The position numbers and the translations under genes are program-made. From Multifurca ochricompacta (taxonomy: Eukaryota > Basidiomycota > Agaricomycetes > Russulales > Russulaceae), in assembly GCA_022496185.1 (NCBI GenBank), contig WTXG01000002.1, positions 186,001-250,000 on the forward strand: DNA of 64,000 bases, in the 5' to 3' direction. The notes under the pieces were generated by a model. The model saw nothing but the letters and a program-made list of their open reading frames with translations, had not been told where the DNA came from and did not search any database. This document shows, piece after piece, positions 1 through 12,841 of the stretch; the stretch's first letter is position 1, and each line of letters starts with the position of its first letter.

Positions 1-3000
1 CGCACTGTTATATCAGACAACCGGGTCCTCGCAGCCCAGGTCCTCAGTTCGCTCGAAAGCAGCGACCCGACGCGTTCCACAATAGGTAGTGACACTCCAG
101 ACTTGGTACAACTTACAGTGCTTATCCTTGAGGATGCCCTCATGCGCTCTGCGCAGCAACGCACTGGAACGCAACCAGAATTGGCCCTCATCACGTCAGC
201 AATGGGTCTACTTGCAGGACTGCTCTCACTACCGGGGTATGCTCCACGCGTATGGCTCTTTGCGCGCGCGTCGACAGTATTGTTCGACTCGCCACGTACT
301 CGTGGCGCGATGACCGCTGAGCGCGCAGTCGGAACGTACGCCACTACGCAGGCACTTCTGAATCTCACCCATGCACTGTGGACCGAGGCATCCGGCACAT
401 TGCTTGCACCACACGACGGCAAAGCCCGTCTCATTGAAATCAAAGAGGAGGTGCTACTCCGCGCACTGCGCTTCGTTCACGTGGAGGTCTGGGTTGAACA
501 TGCAGGGTGGAAATACGCGCAGCTGGGTACACGCTTTGAGGTCGGGAGGCTGGCGTCAAGCCTATATGCCGATATCCTCGATCAAGTCCCGCCAGACAAG
601 CAGGGTCCGTTGTCACTTGTTAGTCAAGCTGTCTTCGAGACGCTCGTGTCCAAGGCAACAAATTCGAGCATTAGCCCCCTCATTTCAATCGTTACGAGTT
701 CTGGGGCTGTCTCCCACCGCATACATGCGTCGCGTCGCCTGAGCGATCTACGTGGCCTACGCCTTGTTCTCCTATCTCATCTGCGCGTCATGCGCCTCTG
801 CTTAATATTCAAGCAACGCATGTTTGCAGATCGGGGCCTTGCTTATTAGAACAGGCGTTGTGTTCAAGAGCTGGCAGTGATAGCGGATCTTTCGGTGGAG
901 GCCGACACAAGGCGGACCCCCTCGACGTCCTTACAGGGTTTGTCGAGGATTCCAATACTGAGTCCACGGTTCCACTGGAATCTATTCGCTTGTTATACGC
1001 GCTCTGTTCCTCGTTATCCATGTCCCAGTTCTCTGCTCCCTCCATTGTTGGCCACCTTTCTGACCCAGAAGCAACGGTTGCCGCACTAGTGGGGGTAGCG
1101 CGACACCCGTACCACGATTTGGATGTGCGGCTTGGTGTTTGGCGCTTTATGGCGCTCGCTGCCGAAAAAGAGCCAGCTCTGGGTCAACTTTTTATTGTGG
1201 GCCAATTTCGGGCTCCAAAGGAGGCACCTGCAGAGGGTAAGGAAAAAAGTAAGTGTGTGAGCGCTCTTGAAGTTGCGAGAGAAATGGTTGCAGGATGGAA
1301 CGGTTACTGGGAGACGAATCCACAGCTGCTAGCAGCTGTCTTGGGCTTCTTGGCGGCTGTGTGGCAACGTGGATTGGAGCATAAGCCGACTTTGGCAGAG
1401 ATCAGAAAAGACTCGGAATTCTGGAATCAGTTGGCTGGGCTTATCAAAGAAGACATATCTCCGGCGCCGGAGTACAAAAGCAACGAACTGGTCGAGATTG
1501 CCGGATTTTTGCGTTCTGCGTACCACGAGAGCATCTCCTTGCATTCGTATCGAGTACTTTCCAAGGCTTCTGCGATACGGATTATTGGTCTGGATATTGG
1601 CTCGGATCCTGCACCGTCAGCCACGGAACAGAGGACGAAACCGGAGAGCTATTGCTCTGTTGAAGGCATCTTCAAGTCTGAAGAACAGTTTTCGGATCAA
1701 TTACACGACGCAATCTTCAATGCTTACGACCCAACTCTGTACGCCGATTTCTCAGAGAAAGCAAAAGGGAGCTTCCCGGATTTAGCGCTCAAGCACTTTG
1801 ACTCCAGGGATCTCATGGGTGAGCGCGAGTTGGGGGACAACTTTGCGTTCGTCGGCACCCTTCTTCAGATGCGAATGGAGCTTTCCAATGTCGAGGCCAC
1901 TGATGCGACTTTTAATCTCGCTGACGAGTTTGTCCACACACTCTTCTCCATTAATCTCAACCTTTCCCTAGCTTACGCATCGACACAACTTGGCCAGTCG
2001 TGGCAAGCGCTTTTGGTCAAAGTTGCGCCTTTCCTACAGGGTGATGTCAAATTCCGACCAGTAGTACTATCGCTTGCCGCAAAAATATCTCCCAGCATCG
2101 CTAGCGAGAAGCGATCTGGCGACATCATACTCACCGCTCATGGCGTTCGGTTGTCAATTCTTCTTGCATTGCTGGAGTTGGCATGGTTCTCTGGTGCTGT
2201 CATTGGCGACGAGAAGCAGGAAGTCGACAGCTTTGTGAAGGTCGTGGGGAGCATCCACGACATCATCGTCAGCGAGTGGCAATCCCCCATAGAATCCGTT
2301 CGGAATGCTACTCAGTCTCCGTTCCATCGCACTCTTCTGCAGATCATTTATTTCTGTGCAATGGAGTGCCGCGGTTTGACTCACCGACCGAAACCCCTTA
2401 GCGCGGAGCGCCGCTTGGTCGCGTCCTCCATGATCCATGTCGCTCTTGCCTTTGTCATTGACGCACTTCGATCTGTATTCGACGCTGCAAGGACGCGATT
2501 AGATGTGGACCTAGACGCAGACATGCAACTTTTGGTTGCAGTGTTCGAACAGTGCACCCGTTCAGACATCAACCCGTCGACTAGTTTCTGGCTAACGAGA
2601 TGCCAAGAAACCAGCGTCCTGCAATCTAGCATGGAGCTGTTTGCGAAGACAGACTTGAGCGGCTTGTCAACACTTCAGCACACCCGTGCACGGAAACAGG
2701 CACTCTATGCCCCCCACGTTCTCACGTTTCATGTTGCCCTTGCTAGTATTCAGTCCTCAGCAGAACGATTGGCTAGCGAAAGGGTTCTTGTGGCTTATAG
2801 CAACAGCAGTATGACGATGGCTATCAGCTCTGGCCAGGTTGACGTCACTCTTCCCGAACTTCCAGGCGAAAGGAGTCCCGCTCATTGGGCTTACTGTGTC
2901 ATGCTCTCTGTTGTTTCCGGTGTCATCTCCGCCTTGGGTTGGCAGAAGCATTTTTTCGATGCTGAAGCCAGCGGATTCATCCAACTGTGTGGGAACCAAA

Positions 3001-4109
3001 TCACCAAAGCACTTTTGTGGACAGTTGGTGACCCACTGACTCTCCCTTTGGTCGAAGAGATGGAGCGGGTGGTCAATTTGTTTTACTCTATCGCTTCCTC
3101 CGCACCTCCAGAGGGCCACCGGAACGAGACCACGCAAAAGGTTCTATCAGCCTTCAGCACGAAAGCTCTGCTCCTTCTGCAGCAGCTCAATTATACGTTG
3201 TCGCATCCTAACCACCTCGCGAGCCTCATCGAACCCGTGACAGCGGAGGAACGTGCACAGCTGGAGAAGGACAGCCGCCTGCAGCCTTCACAATCCATTG
3301 CTACGGAGGTCATCGATCCCATTTCGCGGCCCTTCCTAGCGAAACTGGTGCACAGATTCTATAATCTCACGAGCAATATCGTGTACACGCTTATCGCCAT
3401 CAGCCCGGCAGAAGACATATTGCGTGGTAGTCAATACCTGCCCTCACGATCTGCCTTGGTCGTACCTGTGAGTTTACCAGTTCCAAGTTTTTTTTTTCTT
3501 ATTTAGAAAACGGTCTCTTCTGATAACAATTCTGACGCGATTAAACTACTACTTCTTTTTTGCAGCATTCAAAGCAGTGCTTGGGGAACCCGCCTCGATG
3601 GGTACGCTCATCGAGCTTGCAAGTGGTACCTTGGACACCCTCGGACACCTCATTTCACGACCGGCCGGACAAGCGTTAACGATAACCGCCCCAACGCGAC
3701 CGTCTGAACGCCCGTTGGACGTTCGAGCTGCCATCCTCGCCACGCGCGGGACCATCGAGGCTGTCTTATTCTATGCGACCACACAGCTCGGTGCGTGGGT
3801 AACGACACCAGAGTTACTGGATGCTGGCGCTGGCACAGCGGACCTTTTGGAGGCTGCGGACGAGGTAGGAGAGTCTACAAACTTGAACCAGAGCGACCGT
3901 CGTGCTTCCCGGAGAGAGTCACGGCGATAACGGAACGTATGAGAAGGGGGCTTACTGGTGAGATCTCGAGCGAGTTGAAAGTGGTCCTGGAGAGGGCCCG
4001 CAATCTACTAGCCAAATGCCAGCAGACGACAGGGGATAAACAGAGCGCGGTCGACATTACGAACGTGTTATTAGGTTTCTTAAACCAACGAGTCATTGGT
4101 AGCCCGTAG
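1..4109 (+). CDS. NUP188: Nucleoporin Nup188-like, C-terminal part (5' end outside window)
   Basis: About 1,250 residues of a large alpha-helical scaffold protein of the nuclear pore inner ring. The reading starts already inside the protein. Nup188-like stretches include the segment around 500-600 that keeps W-K-Y and E-V-G-R-L, the LLAAVLGFLAAVWQRG helix near 1325-1375, and a C-terminal helical block at 3566-4109. Frame changes imply at least two joins. One acceptor fits after 829 (tttgcag). Near the 3' end, donor 3427 with acceptor 3565 restores frame and gives ILR-AFKAVLGEP. Around 3890 the frame slips again with no good intron, in the direction of a missing base. The stop is at 4107-4109. 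The family assignment rests on the overall helical pattern and a few remembered conserved stretches, so it is good but not certain. Confidence 0.75.
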
Positions 4110-4569
4110 TTAGTTAGTAGTTTGCTTTCTTTTCCCGATGGGACGGTGGATGTATCTATCTATCTATGTACGTACCGTGATTGATCGTTGATGTATACAC
4201 TCAAAATTCGTATGTTTGCGTATCTCAACTCTTGTTCAATAACACCCACCCCATCACCCTAATATAAAAAGACAAAAAAGGTGCTATCTCGGGTTCTCTA
4301 TTATAGTCCTGGAACCTTCTACGAGCATTAACTTGTCCTTGGTTCATCAATCGAAAATCTGGGCCACTATGGCCGCGTATAGTACGTAAAAAAACGAAGG
4401 AAGAAATCATCAACTGGTACAACAGAAACCCTAACATAACGCATGTGATCCGTGCAAATTTATAAGTTAGCAAGTGTGAAACCGAAGATCGTCTACCAAG
4501 ATGCCCCCGTAAAAGAGAAGGCTCATGTAGCCATCAGAAGAAGGATAAAGAAAGACATTATTAGTCGAA
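4110..4569. other. Intergenic, convergent gene ends
   Basis: This lies between the 3' ends of the nucleoporin gene and the first P450. It holds a short TATC tandem repeat near 4154-4167 and AT-rich sequence. I see no coding exon. It probably carries both 3' UTRs and polyadenylation sites. Confidence 0.5.
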
Positions 4570-6670
4570 TCATTCATCAAGTGGTTTGCAGTAGGCGTGC
4601 AGGTGCTGGCCTTCGAACAGTGGGAGGAAATGCTCGGACCATTTCAAGTCAGCAAGCCTAATAACGAAATGATCATTAGTATCAGCACGGTCAGCGGGCG
4701 GCGGCGTGCGACGGGTCTCACCTGTCCTCATCCTCACGAACATCGAAACGGCGAAACAAATACGCAAGGGCTAGATACATCTCGCAGTAGGCCAGGCTAT
4801 GTGATGGGAGGGGTGGAGGGGTTACACCAGACCGAGAAAAATAAATCTAGAGCTTACTTGATGCCGAGGCAACTACGAGGGCCTTTGGAGAAGCTTACAA
4901 GCCAATTATCCAAGGCTTTGGATTCAGGCTGAAGCCATCGATCAGGAAGAAAGTCATGGGCCGGGTGAAGACTTCCTCGGAATAGTTGACAAACAGGGGG
5001 CTTTGGCTGACGACCGTCTGTTGGTGGCATCAGACATTGAAGGAATATATATATATGGATGGATGCGCGGGAAGACGGACCCCTCCAGGTATCTTCACGC
5101 CAGATAACACGGCACCAGATGGTGGGACGATACGTGGGAGACCAGCAGGAACGCTTATGGCTAAGCGCAACGTCTCTTTGATGACCGCAGTCTGTTCCAA
5201 GTTCAAGAAAGGTACCGGTCCTGCCAAAAAAAATAAAGGACTTGCCAAAAAAGGAAGCTTTTCGAGGACTTCATAGTCTGGTGGTTGGCCAAGGACAGGC
5301 CATGCGGAGAGCATTTCCAACGCCAGCCTCTGCTTCACATCAGGAGTGCGCAATGTATAGTAGACAGCTGTCATAAGGGTCGAGCCAACAGTGTGGGACC
5401 CGGCGGCAAACAAAACTTCTGATTCGTGTTGAAGTTGTAATGCCGTAGGAATGGAATGTCCTTTGTTGGCCGCCGGATTTAGTAGTTCACGGTAGATGAT
5501 ACGATGGGGCGCATCGTCCATTATTCTGGGATCTCGTAGGATGCTATCTATTTGATCCTTTAGCGCCTAATTTCTGATGATCAGATCGACGACAGGAACG
5601 AAGTTGAAGATATCAACTCACTTTCCGAAATATCATATAACCCTTCAAGGTGGGCGAAATGACCATAAGCAAGGAAGGCGGGAAATTGCGCAAGATCCAA
5701 ACGAAAACTTTAGAAAATTTCCGGAGTGTGACAGCGGGCATGGCAATGTCGACACCTTCAACAATGTCACCATGAAAATCGGGGAAAGATAATTGGTTGA
5801 AACATTTTGAGAAACAGAAGGTGGCAATTGTGTCAGCGCTGAAGCATTGAAAACCGAGATAAATATCGCTAGATTTGCCTTGAAAAAAAAAAGGAAAAGA
5901 ATAACGCAGGTAAATCAACAACCAATCAATCAAATTGACCAAAGTTCACAGTACCGGCAGCGTTTTGAGTTCTGAGAGCGTCACAGAGTTCTTCAAGCTG
6001 GATATATAATAAAAAAAAGAAAATGTCAAAATTCATTTATGGACCTATTTGGTAATTAATTGCTTACTCGGCTTCGAATCAAATGTTGCAAGTCGGAGAT
6101 AGTCTTCCTGGAAAACAAATTCGAGATAAGCGCCCGACTGTGCTTGGATTTGAGATAATCAGTCTGCGTAAAAAAAGATTCGTCCGCGTCGAAGGCACGG
6201 TAATAATTGTAATCTTTGTCCCATTTGTTTTGAGCGTTGTATATCTCGTTGTATACAGTCGGCCGTGCGAAGTGGAGCTGAAGGGACAGAGACAGGATGA
6301 GGTGTCAAGACCCAACGACGCTCGCCACGAAGACGGGTTTGCTCACCTCATTCGGGGAAATTCGTACTATGTCGCCTAATAACATCAACGATCAGTAACT
6401 AACTTGAATAAGAAAGCCCAAAGGCAAGGCTGAGAAGCTACCATATCTCTGATGAAGCTCCATGCGGAGGTCGGCTAGACTGACTCCCCTACAAAGTTCC
6501 TTGTATGCAAGCCACCACCTTGTACACGCCGCACCGCGTGGTCCAGGGAAATGGGAAAGCGGATGAAAGAAAACATTGTAGATGGCCCGGAGAAGGCCAT
6601 ATAAGAGCAAGGCGGAGCCGGTTATCAGGGCGCCGAGTTGAAAGGAAGGCAGTAGGAGAAAGAGATGCAT
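4570..6670 (-). CDS. Cytochrome P450, trichodiene-oxygenase-like (copy 1)
   Basis: A haem monooxygenase in many exons, anchored in the ER by an N-terminal hydrophobic helix. The ATG is at 6670. The first exon (6392-6670) has the membrane segment and the proline hinge HFPGPRG. Further exons carry VYNEIYNAQNKWDKD (near 6200-6250), a block at 5640-5880, the I-helix AAGSHT (AGxxT type) and the ExxR motif KETLR (5030-5521). The haem loop FSKGPRSCLGIK lies near 4858-4900. The last exon ends in a TGA at 4570-4572. The haem-loop exon only joins its upstream part (T-R-P-H-D-F-L-P-D-R-W) if one C is added at the GGG run 4958-4960 (plus strand), so a base is probably missing there. The exon pattern matches the second P450 at 18501. 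The substrate is unknown; the trichodiene-oxygenase comparison is by family resemblance and does not imply toxin production. Confidence 0.88.
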
Positions 6671-9651
6671 TATTCACGTTAATGAGTCTAAAGGTAAGGG
6701 AGATCGCCCGAGGGCCTTTATATGTGAACATCTGGGGCGCAAGATGAAAGAAAGGCAGTTAATGTTGAGGGGAGATTAAGTGGATCGGGGGATTTCGTTC
6801 CTTGTTGATGACAAGGCGTTCCCGGCGCATCCGCACCACCCCGCGCCGAACGGAAACGAGGATGAACCCTGTAATATGGAACGACAACGGCATATCGGTC
6901 GATAGCATTAGCATCTATATGGGATTTTCGGAACGAAGCTATCCACTACCGCTAACTATGAGCCCCCGGTTGCGCTGAGACTGAGGGTGAGGCCTTGCCA
7001 GTTGTGCTGTTGATGCTGAACCAAGTTGTTGTTGTGTGTACGTTCTCACTCCACTCAATGGGAAATGAACCCAAGAACCCAACCTTCCTAGCCCTCGGGC
7101 CCGGACCTGGTGATAAAGGTGATATTGAATTTTGATAATCTATTCTATTTAAAGTTATCTCACTCACTCATTCCCTGGACTTTGATCAATTTCATCGTGC
7201 CTGCATCGCCTACTCATTTCGCTTGGCCTTTGTATATCAAGTCAGCCCCTCGCAATTGAACATTTTTAGTACCTCACCGAGAACATCCCATCCCCAAATA
7301 TCGATGTGTGTGTGGGTCCATCAAATGCCCCTTTACCTGACAAGATTGCACGGGTGTTGAGTTCAAAAATCGTGGAGTAGGGGTGACGATGACGTATGAA
7401 ACGAGACGGGGGTGAAGCAAGCATCATCACGGGGAAGGCCAATCGAGCCCGTACGCCGTGGGCGCAGCAAGTACCGCATGGTTCATGACAGGGCATGTAG
7501 CACCGTCCTGGGTTCTAAAACGAGTATTAATGCAGAACAATGGCCAAGGTGCATGCAGTCCTTCTATGTCATTACCATACATATCATAACCCCTTACGAG
7601 TCGCGCTTTGGCAAATGATGACAATGTGATGGGTTCAGTTTTTTTAAACACAAGTGGGTATTCAATTGAGGTGCCGTTCGTTCCTGTGTGAAACCCGAAA
7701 CTTGGCACTGCCATTCTTTTCCGAAATTTAGGTAGCTGTTAGCTATCTTGACGACCTTTCTACCGTAGCCTATATTGTGCATCATGGCATGTTCTTGTGA
7801 TCGGACCTCTACTAGTTCAAAGTAAGCATCGATGTACAGGGCAGACGGTCATGCGTTCGTGTACCTGTCATTAACGGTATTGATAGTTATCAAATGCACG
7901 CGTACAAGCGGGGTTACTGGGGAAAGGATAAAGATACCCGTAAGGATTTAGGCCGCTCGAGGCGAGGATTTCTGCTGATGGGGTTCCTTCCTTCCTTCCT
8001 TCCTACTAACTGTAATGATGATAAATTGATTATCGCTAAGATCTGGGAGTTGCCGTGAGAGTGCCCTCAGTACACGCTAATCGCCTCTCCTCACGGAGGC
8101 GGAGTCAAGTTCGAGGGTACGGGACCACCCGAAACGGGGCAATCGACAAACAAACAAACAACAATCACGACACAATAATCATAATCATTAATCATTAATC
8201 ATTCATTGTTCATTGTTCTGTTCATTGTCCCTAGTGCCCAGTGCCCAGTGCCCGTTCCCTGCCCGTAAAGCCCGCCCGTGACATTAAGGACCCACCATCG
8301 ATCATCATCACACATCCGTGTCCGCATCCGCTTTTAGGGCCCTCGCCGTTCATGGCAATTATCTATCTCCGGATTGTGTTGACGATAAGAGAGAGGGGAG
8401 GGGGGAAAGAAACATAAAATAAAAAAAAAGAAACAAAGAAAACACGCGGCGGGGGCATGGTTTGGGGGTTCGGGGGGGTCCTAAAAAGAAGGTTATGCCG
8501 CGTGGCCCGCCCCTCCCCTTCCCTTTCCCCCTCCCCCTCACGGCAGCATTTCGTCATTGACAGGACAACCGATTATCAAGTCGTTATCGCCGGGGTCTGG
8601 AAAAAGATAAAATAAGATCCTATCGCATGTCTGTTTGTTTGTTCGTTCGTCCTCTGTGTTCCGGGGACCCGAAGCGAGCGGAGCAGGAACCATAACTAAA
8701 ACTAACTTGCTTGAAGAGAGTCCCCGGATCAGATTGTTCCACATCTCCTTGTTTTTGGTTTTTATTTTATTTTATCGGTACGTCCGCCTTTTTAAACGGG
8801 TTTCTACTTACCACCCCCACATCCTCTGTCTGGTTGACGGTGGACCATATATTCGCAACCTTTTTTTTGCAACCCCGGCTTTGGCCGGTTCCTTATAGCG
8901 GGAAATCTAAAACGCATTGGATTGGGGAAAAAAAAATAAAAATCCGCGGAAACCGAATGACAATTGTCGGCGCCTGTAGCCTGTGACCGTCGCGTCGCCA
9001 TCGTCATCGCATCCTGTTGGCGGCGAGAACACGCCGCTCGAGCTTTTCGACAGATACGCGTTCAGCTGTTATCTGTTTCACTGCTGTCCGTTTACCCTTT
9101 CGTTCGCTGCTCAAGCACGTCAGCGTCACCCTCAAACGTCTGCGTAAACGCTTTCTTCAGGGAACAAAGGGAGGCATCACACAATTCTAAATGGCATGGG
9201 GTTCTGTTCTTCTAGACACCCTTGCGAGTTTTCCCACAGGACGGCAAGTCCCACCTCAAAGGCATGGCTTTAGAGAATTCATTCTCTTCATGTATCACTA
9301 CGAATAATTACTTATTTACTGGGCCGTGTCTTGGCCAGCTCGAATGACCCGAAAAAACAAAACAAAAAACAAAAAAAAAAAAACCGGGGTAGTGCAAAGA
9401 CGAATACACGAGGGTCATATCCGTAGCATATACCGTACCTTTGTAATGGACTGCACTATGACTTTGAGCGCCAGTATGAATACAAGATACAGGCGTTGTG
9501 GTTGCACCATCATACCAACGATGAAAAGAAAGGGTGGTCCAAATCAACTGGGCGTGTGAAACAATTGGGACAGGAAGAGAGAGAAAGAAGGGTTATCCCA
9601 ACTTGGGGCTTTAATCACGTTAAGCGTGCTGTGACGGTGCACGCGCTGCGT
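6671..9651. other. Long gene-poor stretch with low-complexity tracts
   Basis: Nearly 3 kb without a protein I can recognise on either strand. Contents seen: the P450 promoter side; a TTCC run near 7985-8004; an AAAC/AATCATT/CATTG-rich stretch at about 8145-8215; a GTGCCCA triplet repeat near 8234-8255; a purine tract at 8388-8450; and A-rich runs near 8930 and 9355-9385. The open frames here are short, lack conserved motifs and have no consistent splice joins. It may hold long UTRs, a non-coding transcript or an unrecognised small gene. Confidence 0.45.
6715..6722 (-). promoter_or_regulatory. TATA box of P450 copy 1
   Basis: TATAAAGG on the minus strand, about 45 nt upstream of the ATG at 6670. 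The other P450 gene has a TATAAAG at a similar distance, which supports the call. Confidence 0.5.
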
Positions 9652-11011
9652 TCATTGCGCGACCCCAACACCGTTGGCGCCGACACCAGCGGTATTAGGT
9701 CCGTAATAAGAATCAATAGTAACCATTTCCAGAGCTCGGCCGGGAATTGGGCGAGGATATGTAACCGGTGGGGCAATAACACCACGGGGGGCATTGGCCG
9801 GGTCCGCGAAGGGGTGACTGGTGGCAGAACCGGAACGAGACCTGTTCCTATCGTACGCGTAACCACCATAAGGGTTATTGTCCTCTCTGGCCGCCGCGGA
9901 CTCTGCAAACCCTGTGCCAGGCGGGTATTCGATGCCGTAGTCGACGGGACGGAAAACAGTGCCGGGAATAGGCTGGCCATAGTGGATCGCACGGTCTGGG
10001 TAGGCGTCGGGAGGGGCAGGAACCGTGCTGAGGTCTGTCGCGCTCGTTCCGAATAAGCCATGTCCAATCTCGCGCGATGGGCCGTCGTCATTGTCGCCGC
10101 CGTCGCCACCTGTGTGGTGTCCCGGATATTTCTCGTAGAAGTCGTCGCCGCCAATGGCTCGGGAGTTGCGATACCGCCTCATAATCGTGACGGCTGTTAC
10201 AATAGCGGCGAGGCCACAGATGATGCCAACGAGACTGAATGTTACGCCAACGGCAACTTTGTTAGCGAGGAAACCTTTCGAAGTAGCAGCGACTGTCGGA
10301 GCAGCAGTGATGGTAGACGTAGAGCCGGTAGTGGTGAAAAGAAAACCGGTATCCGTGAATGAGTTTGCAATGATAAAGGTTGTTGATGCTCCAACGTCAG
10401 ACACGCTAGGTGTGGATGAAACCGTTGAGCTGATATTTTGTTAAGTGCTGCAGGACACCAGTACAAGGACAGCGGACGTACCTAATAACGCTCTGTGTGG
10501 AGGACGTTGTACTGCTCGAGGAAGAAGAAGAGGACGAGGACGAGGAAGAAGGCTGAGAGGTAGTCGTGGCGGCATTGGAGGACCTAGAGGTTGAGGTTGA
10601 GGTTGACTTTAAAGAAGAGGATGAAGGCTTTGTGGACGAAGACGCTGTGCTTGATGACGTGAGGGTGGTGGAGGGAGTGTGCGAGATCGGTTGGGAAGTA
10701 GAGGACACTGTGTTCGCTAGCGACTGGGAAATGGAAGGAATGGACTCTGTGATACTCGGTGTTTGTTCAGTTGAGGCCGAAGAAGCACTGTTGTCAATTG
10801 AATGAGGGCCTTTTCCATTCGCCCTAACATGAGGAAGAGGAAATGCACGATGATGAGGAAGATTGCGTTTATGGAAAGAGAAAGGGGCATCTTGAAGTGG
10901 GGTATCGACGATGTTAGAGGTTCCATATACGACGGTGAAGGAAAGTGTGCATAAGACGATGAGTGAAACGATTGTGATGACGCGAGTCGCAGTTGAAGGT
11001 GAGCGACGCAT
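9652..11011 (-). CDS. Ser/Thr-rich single-pass membrane protein (Mid2/Wsc-like architecture)
   Basis: Two exons joined by a clean 52-nt GT-AG intron at 10430-10481. Exon 1 (10482-11011) starts at ATG 11011 with a signal or anchor helix, VITIVSLIVLCTLSFTVVYG. A long Ser/Thr-rich, poly-Ser stalk follows, likely O-mannosylated. Exon 2 (9652-10429) has a strong membrane segment, VAVGVTFSLVGIICGLAAIV, followed directly by basic MRRYR. The cytoplasmic tail is Gly/Pro/Tyr-rich (DFYEKYPG, NNPYGGYAYD). The layout of signal peptide, mucin-like stalk, one membrane span and tyrosine-rich tail resembles fungal cell-wall stress sensors and SKG6-type proteins. There is no WSC cysteine domain, so the function is inferred from architecture only. 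Confidence 0.8.
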
Positions 11012-11190
11012 CGTTAGCTTTCAAAGAATGAAAAATTCCTGACGTTGAACGACCTGTAGCAAGTCCAAGTCCAGGTCAAGCAAAGGTCGTAGGACGTAGG
11101 AAGGAGGATAAAGTTGGTAGCGTAGCAAGCAAGCAAGCAATAAACACAAGAAAATGAAATGAAAATGATGAAATAAATAAATTGTCTTTG

Positions 11191-12558
11191 TCACTGTTTG
11201 CTTCCTTCTCCTCCGGTTCCTGTCGTCATCTTCGTTGTCCCTAACAACCCGAATAATCTCAAAGCATTCCCTCCTCTAACACCAGCTTTCTCCTCTTCTG
11301 ACCATCTCTCAACACCTTCAATTGCTTCCAGATTTTCAACAACACTTCGCCATTTCTCTGTCTCTCCCAGAGGTGGGAAGAACGGGTGGTCGGTTCCAAA
11401 AAGCATCCTGGATGAGCCTTCTTTTCGCTCTTTCCCACCTCCTCGCGCATAGCGGTTTGCGCGTCCGACCGCCTCACTGACGAAATCTAGCTCCGCAGCA
11501 CCGTATGCAACTGCATCAAACCATAGCCTCCCAAGATACCATCGCGCATCATGTGCCAATCGACCCAACAAGACAGGATCATGATCAATACAGGACGCGA
11601 GACGTGATGAGAGCTGTGGCAGTGCACCCCCAGAGTGTGCTAGAAGAATCCGCAAGTCTGGGTGACGGTCAAGAACGCCCGCAAGGATGAGACGCGTAAT
11701 TGCCTATATAACGTGGAAGATAAGTGACCTTACTTGTGGAGATAGCGAAAAGAGTACATGCAGTTGTCGTCTCGAACGGGAAACCCAGCGCGAGGGGTAG
11801 AACGTGCCCGTTTTCGCGTGTCCCCCATGCTTGCGCGCCGACCCCATAATGCGGGTGTAGGAACACGACTAGGCCTGTCTCTGCGAGAGATGCCCACAGG
11901 GGTTCCAACGCGGGGTCGTCCAGCCCTAAACCAGCGCCCCGCGTACCAATAATGACACCTCGGATGTGTGGGTGTTCATTTGCAAGTTGTGAGACAGCTG
12001 CCGGCAAGGACTCGGCGGGGGCACCCGGAACCAGCGGCAGGAGGCCAAAACCGTAAAGTCTCTTAAAATTTGCATCGGATACCACCGAGGGTCCAGTAGC
12101 GCAATAAGACTCGAGGTCTGCATTCAGCTCCCGAGCGAGTGTCTGTGCCTCTGAAAATGGCAAGAAGTCTAACCAAGGGTTCGCGGAGCTTTGATGGCTC
12201 ATCAGTCAACTTGATCATCAGATATAAATCAGAACAATCACCTAACGAATGAAATATCGATCCCATGTCGGTCCATGAATTTTAGTTTTTCATCTCTGTC
12301 CCAATACTGTCGACGATAAATCCGTCATCAGATACGATCTTGCAAACCTAAATAAAGAGGTTGATGTCGCACCTGAGCGCCAACGGGTCGCCCACCGCTC
12401 GGCTCGTCATCTAAGATGAGCAAACGATCTTCACTCTGTCCTGAGGGTGTATAGCGTGTAAGAATGCGAGGGGCGTTTGAACGAGAACGCAAGACGGAAG
12501 CATAACGAGGCAGGTACACATGTGTATGAACATCGACAAGCAGTTTTCGGAGTGACAT
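11191..12558 (-). CDS. Amidohydrolase-family metal-dependent hydrolase (ACMSD-like)
   Basis: A TIM-barrel hydrolase or decarboxylase of the amidohydrolase-2 (ACMSD-related) family. It starts at ATG 12558 with MSLRKLLVDVHTHVYLPRY, which carries the metal-binding H-x-H motif. Next come exons with YWDRDEKLKFMDRHGIDISF (about 12240-12310), an exon at about 11700-12190 with FLHPHYG, and a last exon at 11191-11690 with the metal ligands LLAHSGG and FGTDHPFF. It ends in a TAA-class stop at 11191. GTD-H and AHSGG are the usual C-terminal signatures. The exact substrate (carboxymuconate semialdehyde, resorcylate or other) cannot be read from sequence. It shares a 283-nt upstream region with the divergent gene at 12842. 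Confidence 0.85.
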
Positions 12559-12841
12559 TGATTGAGGCACAATTCTTTCGTCGGCGGTCTCGTGGAAGTG
12601 TTAAATCTGGGTATGGGGGAGTGGGCGTGGCCAGGGGGGAGAATGTGTAAGTAAGGGAAGGAGCCTACAAGGGAAGGGGGGAGGGTTGTTTGGCTTTTGC
12701 TACAAGCCGGACCGGGCGATTCTCACACATCACACACACTCTCTACCCCCATACCCCTACCCCTACCCCATTGATGGTGCCTGCAACGTAAACCTAAAAA
12801 ATTTGGCGCAACAACACTGACCAGCGCCGTATAACTCTTCA

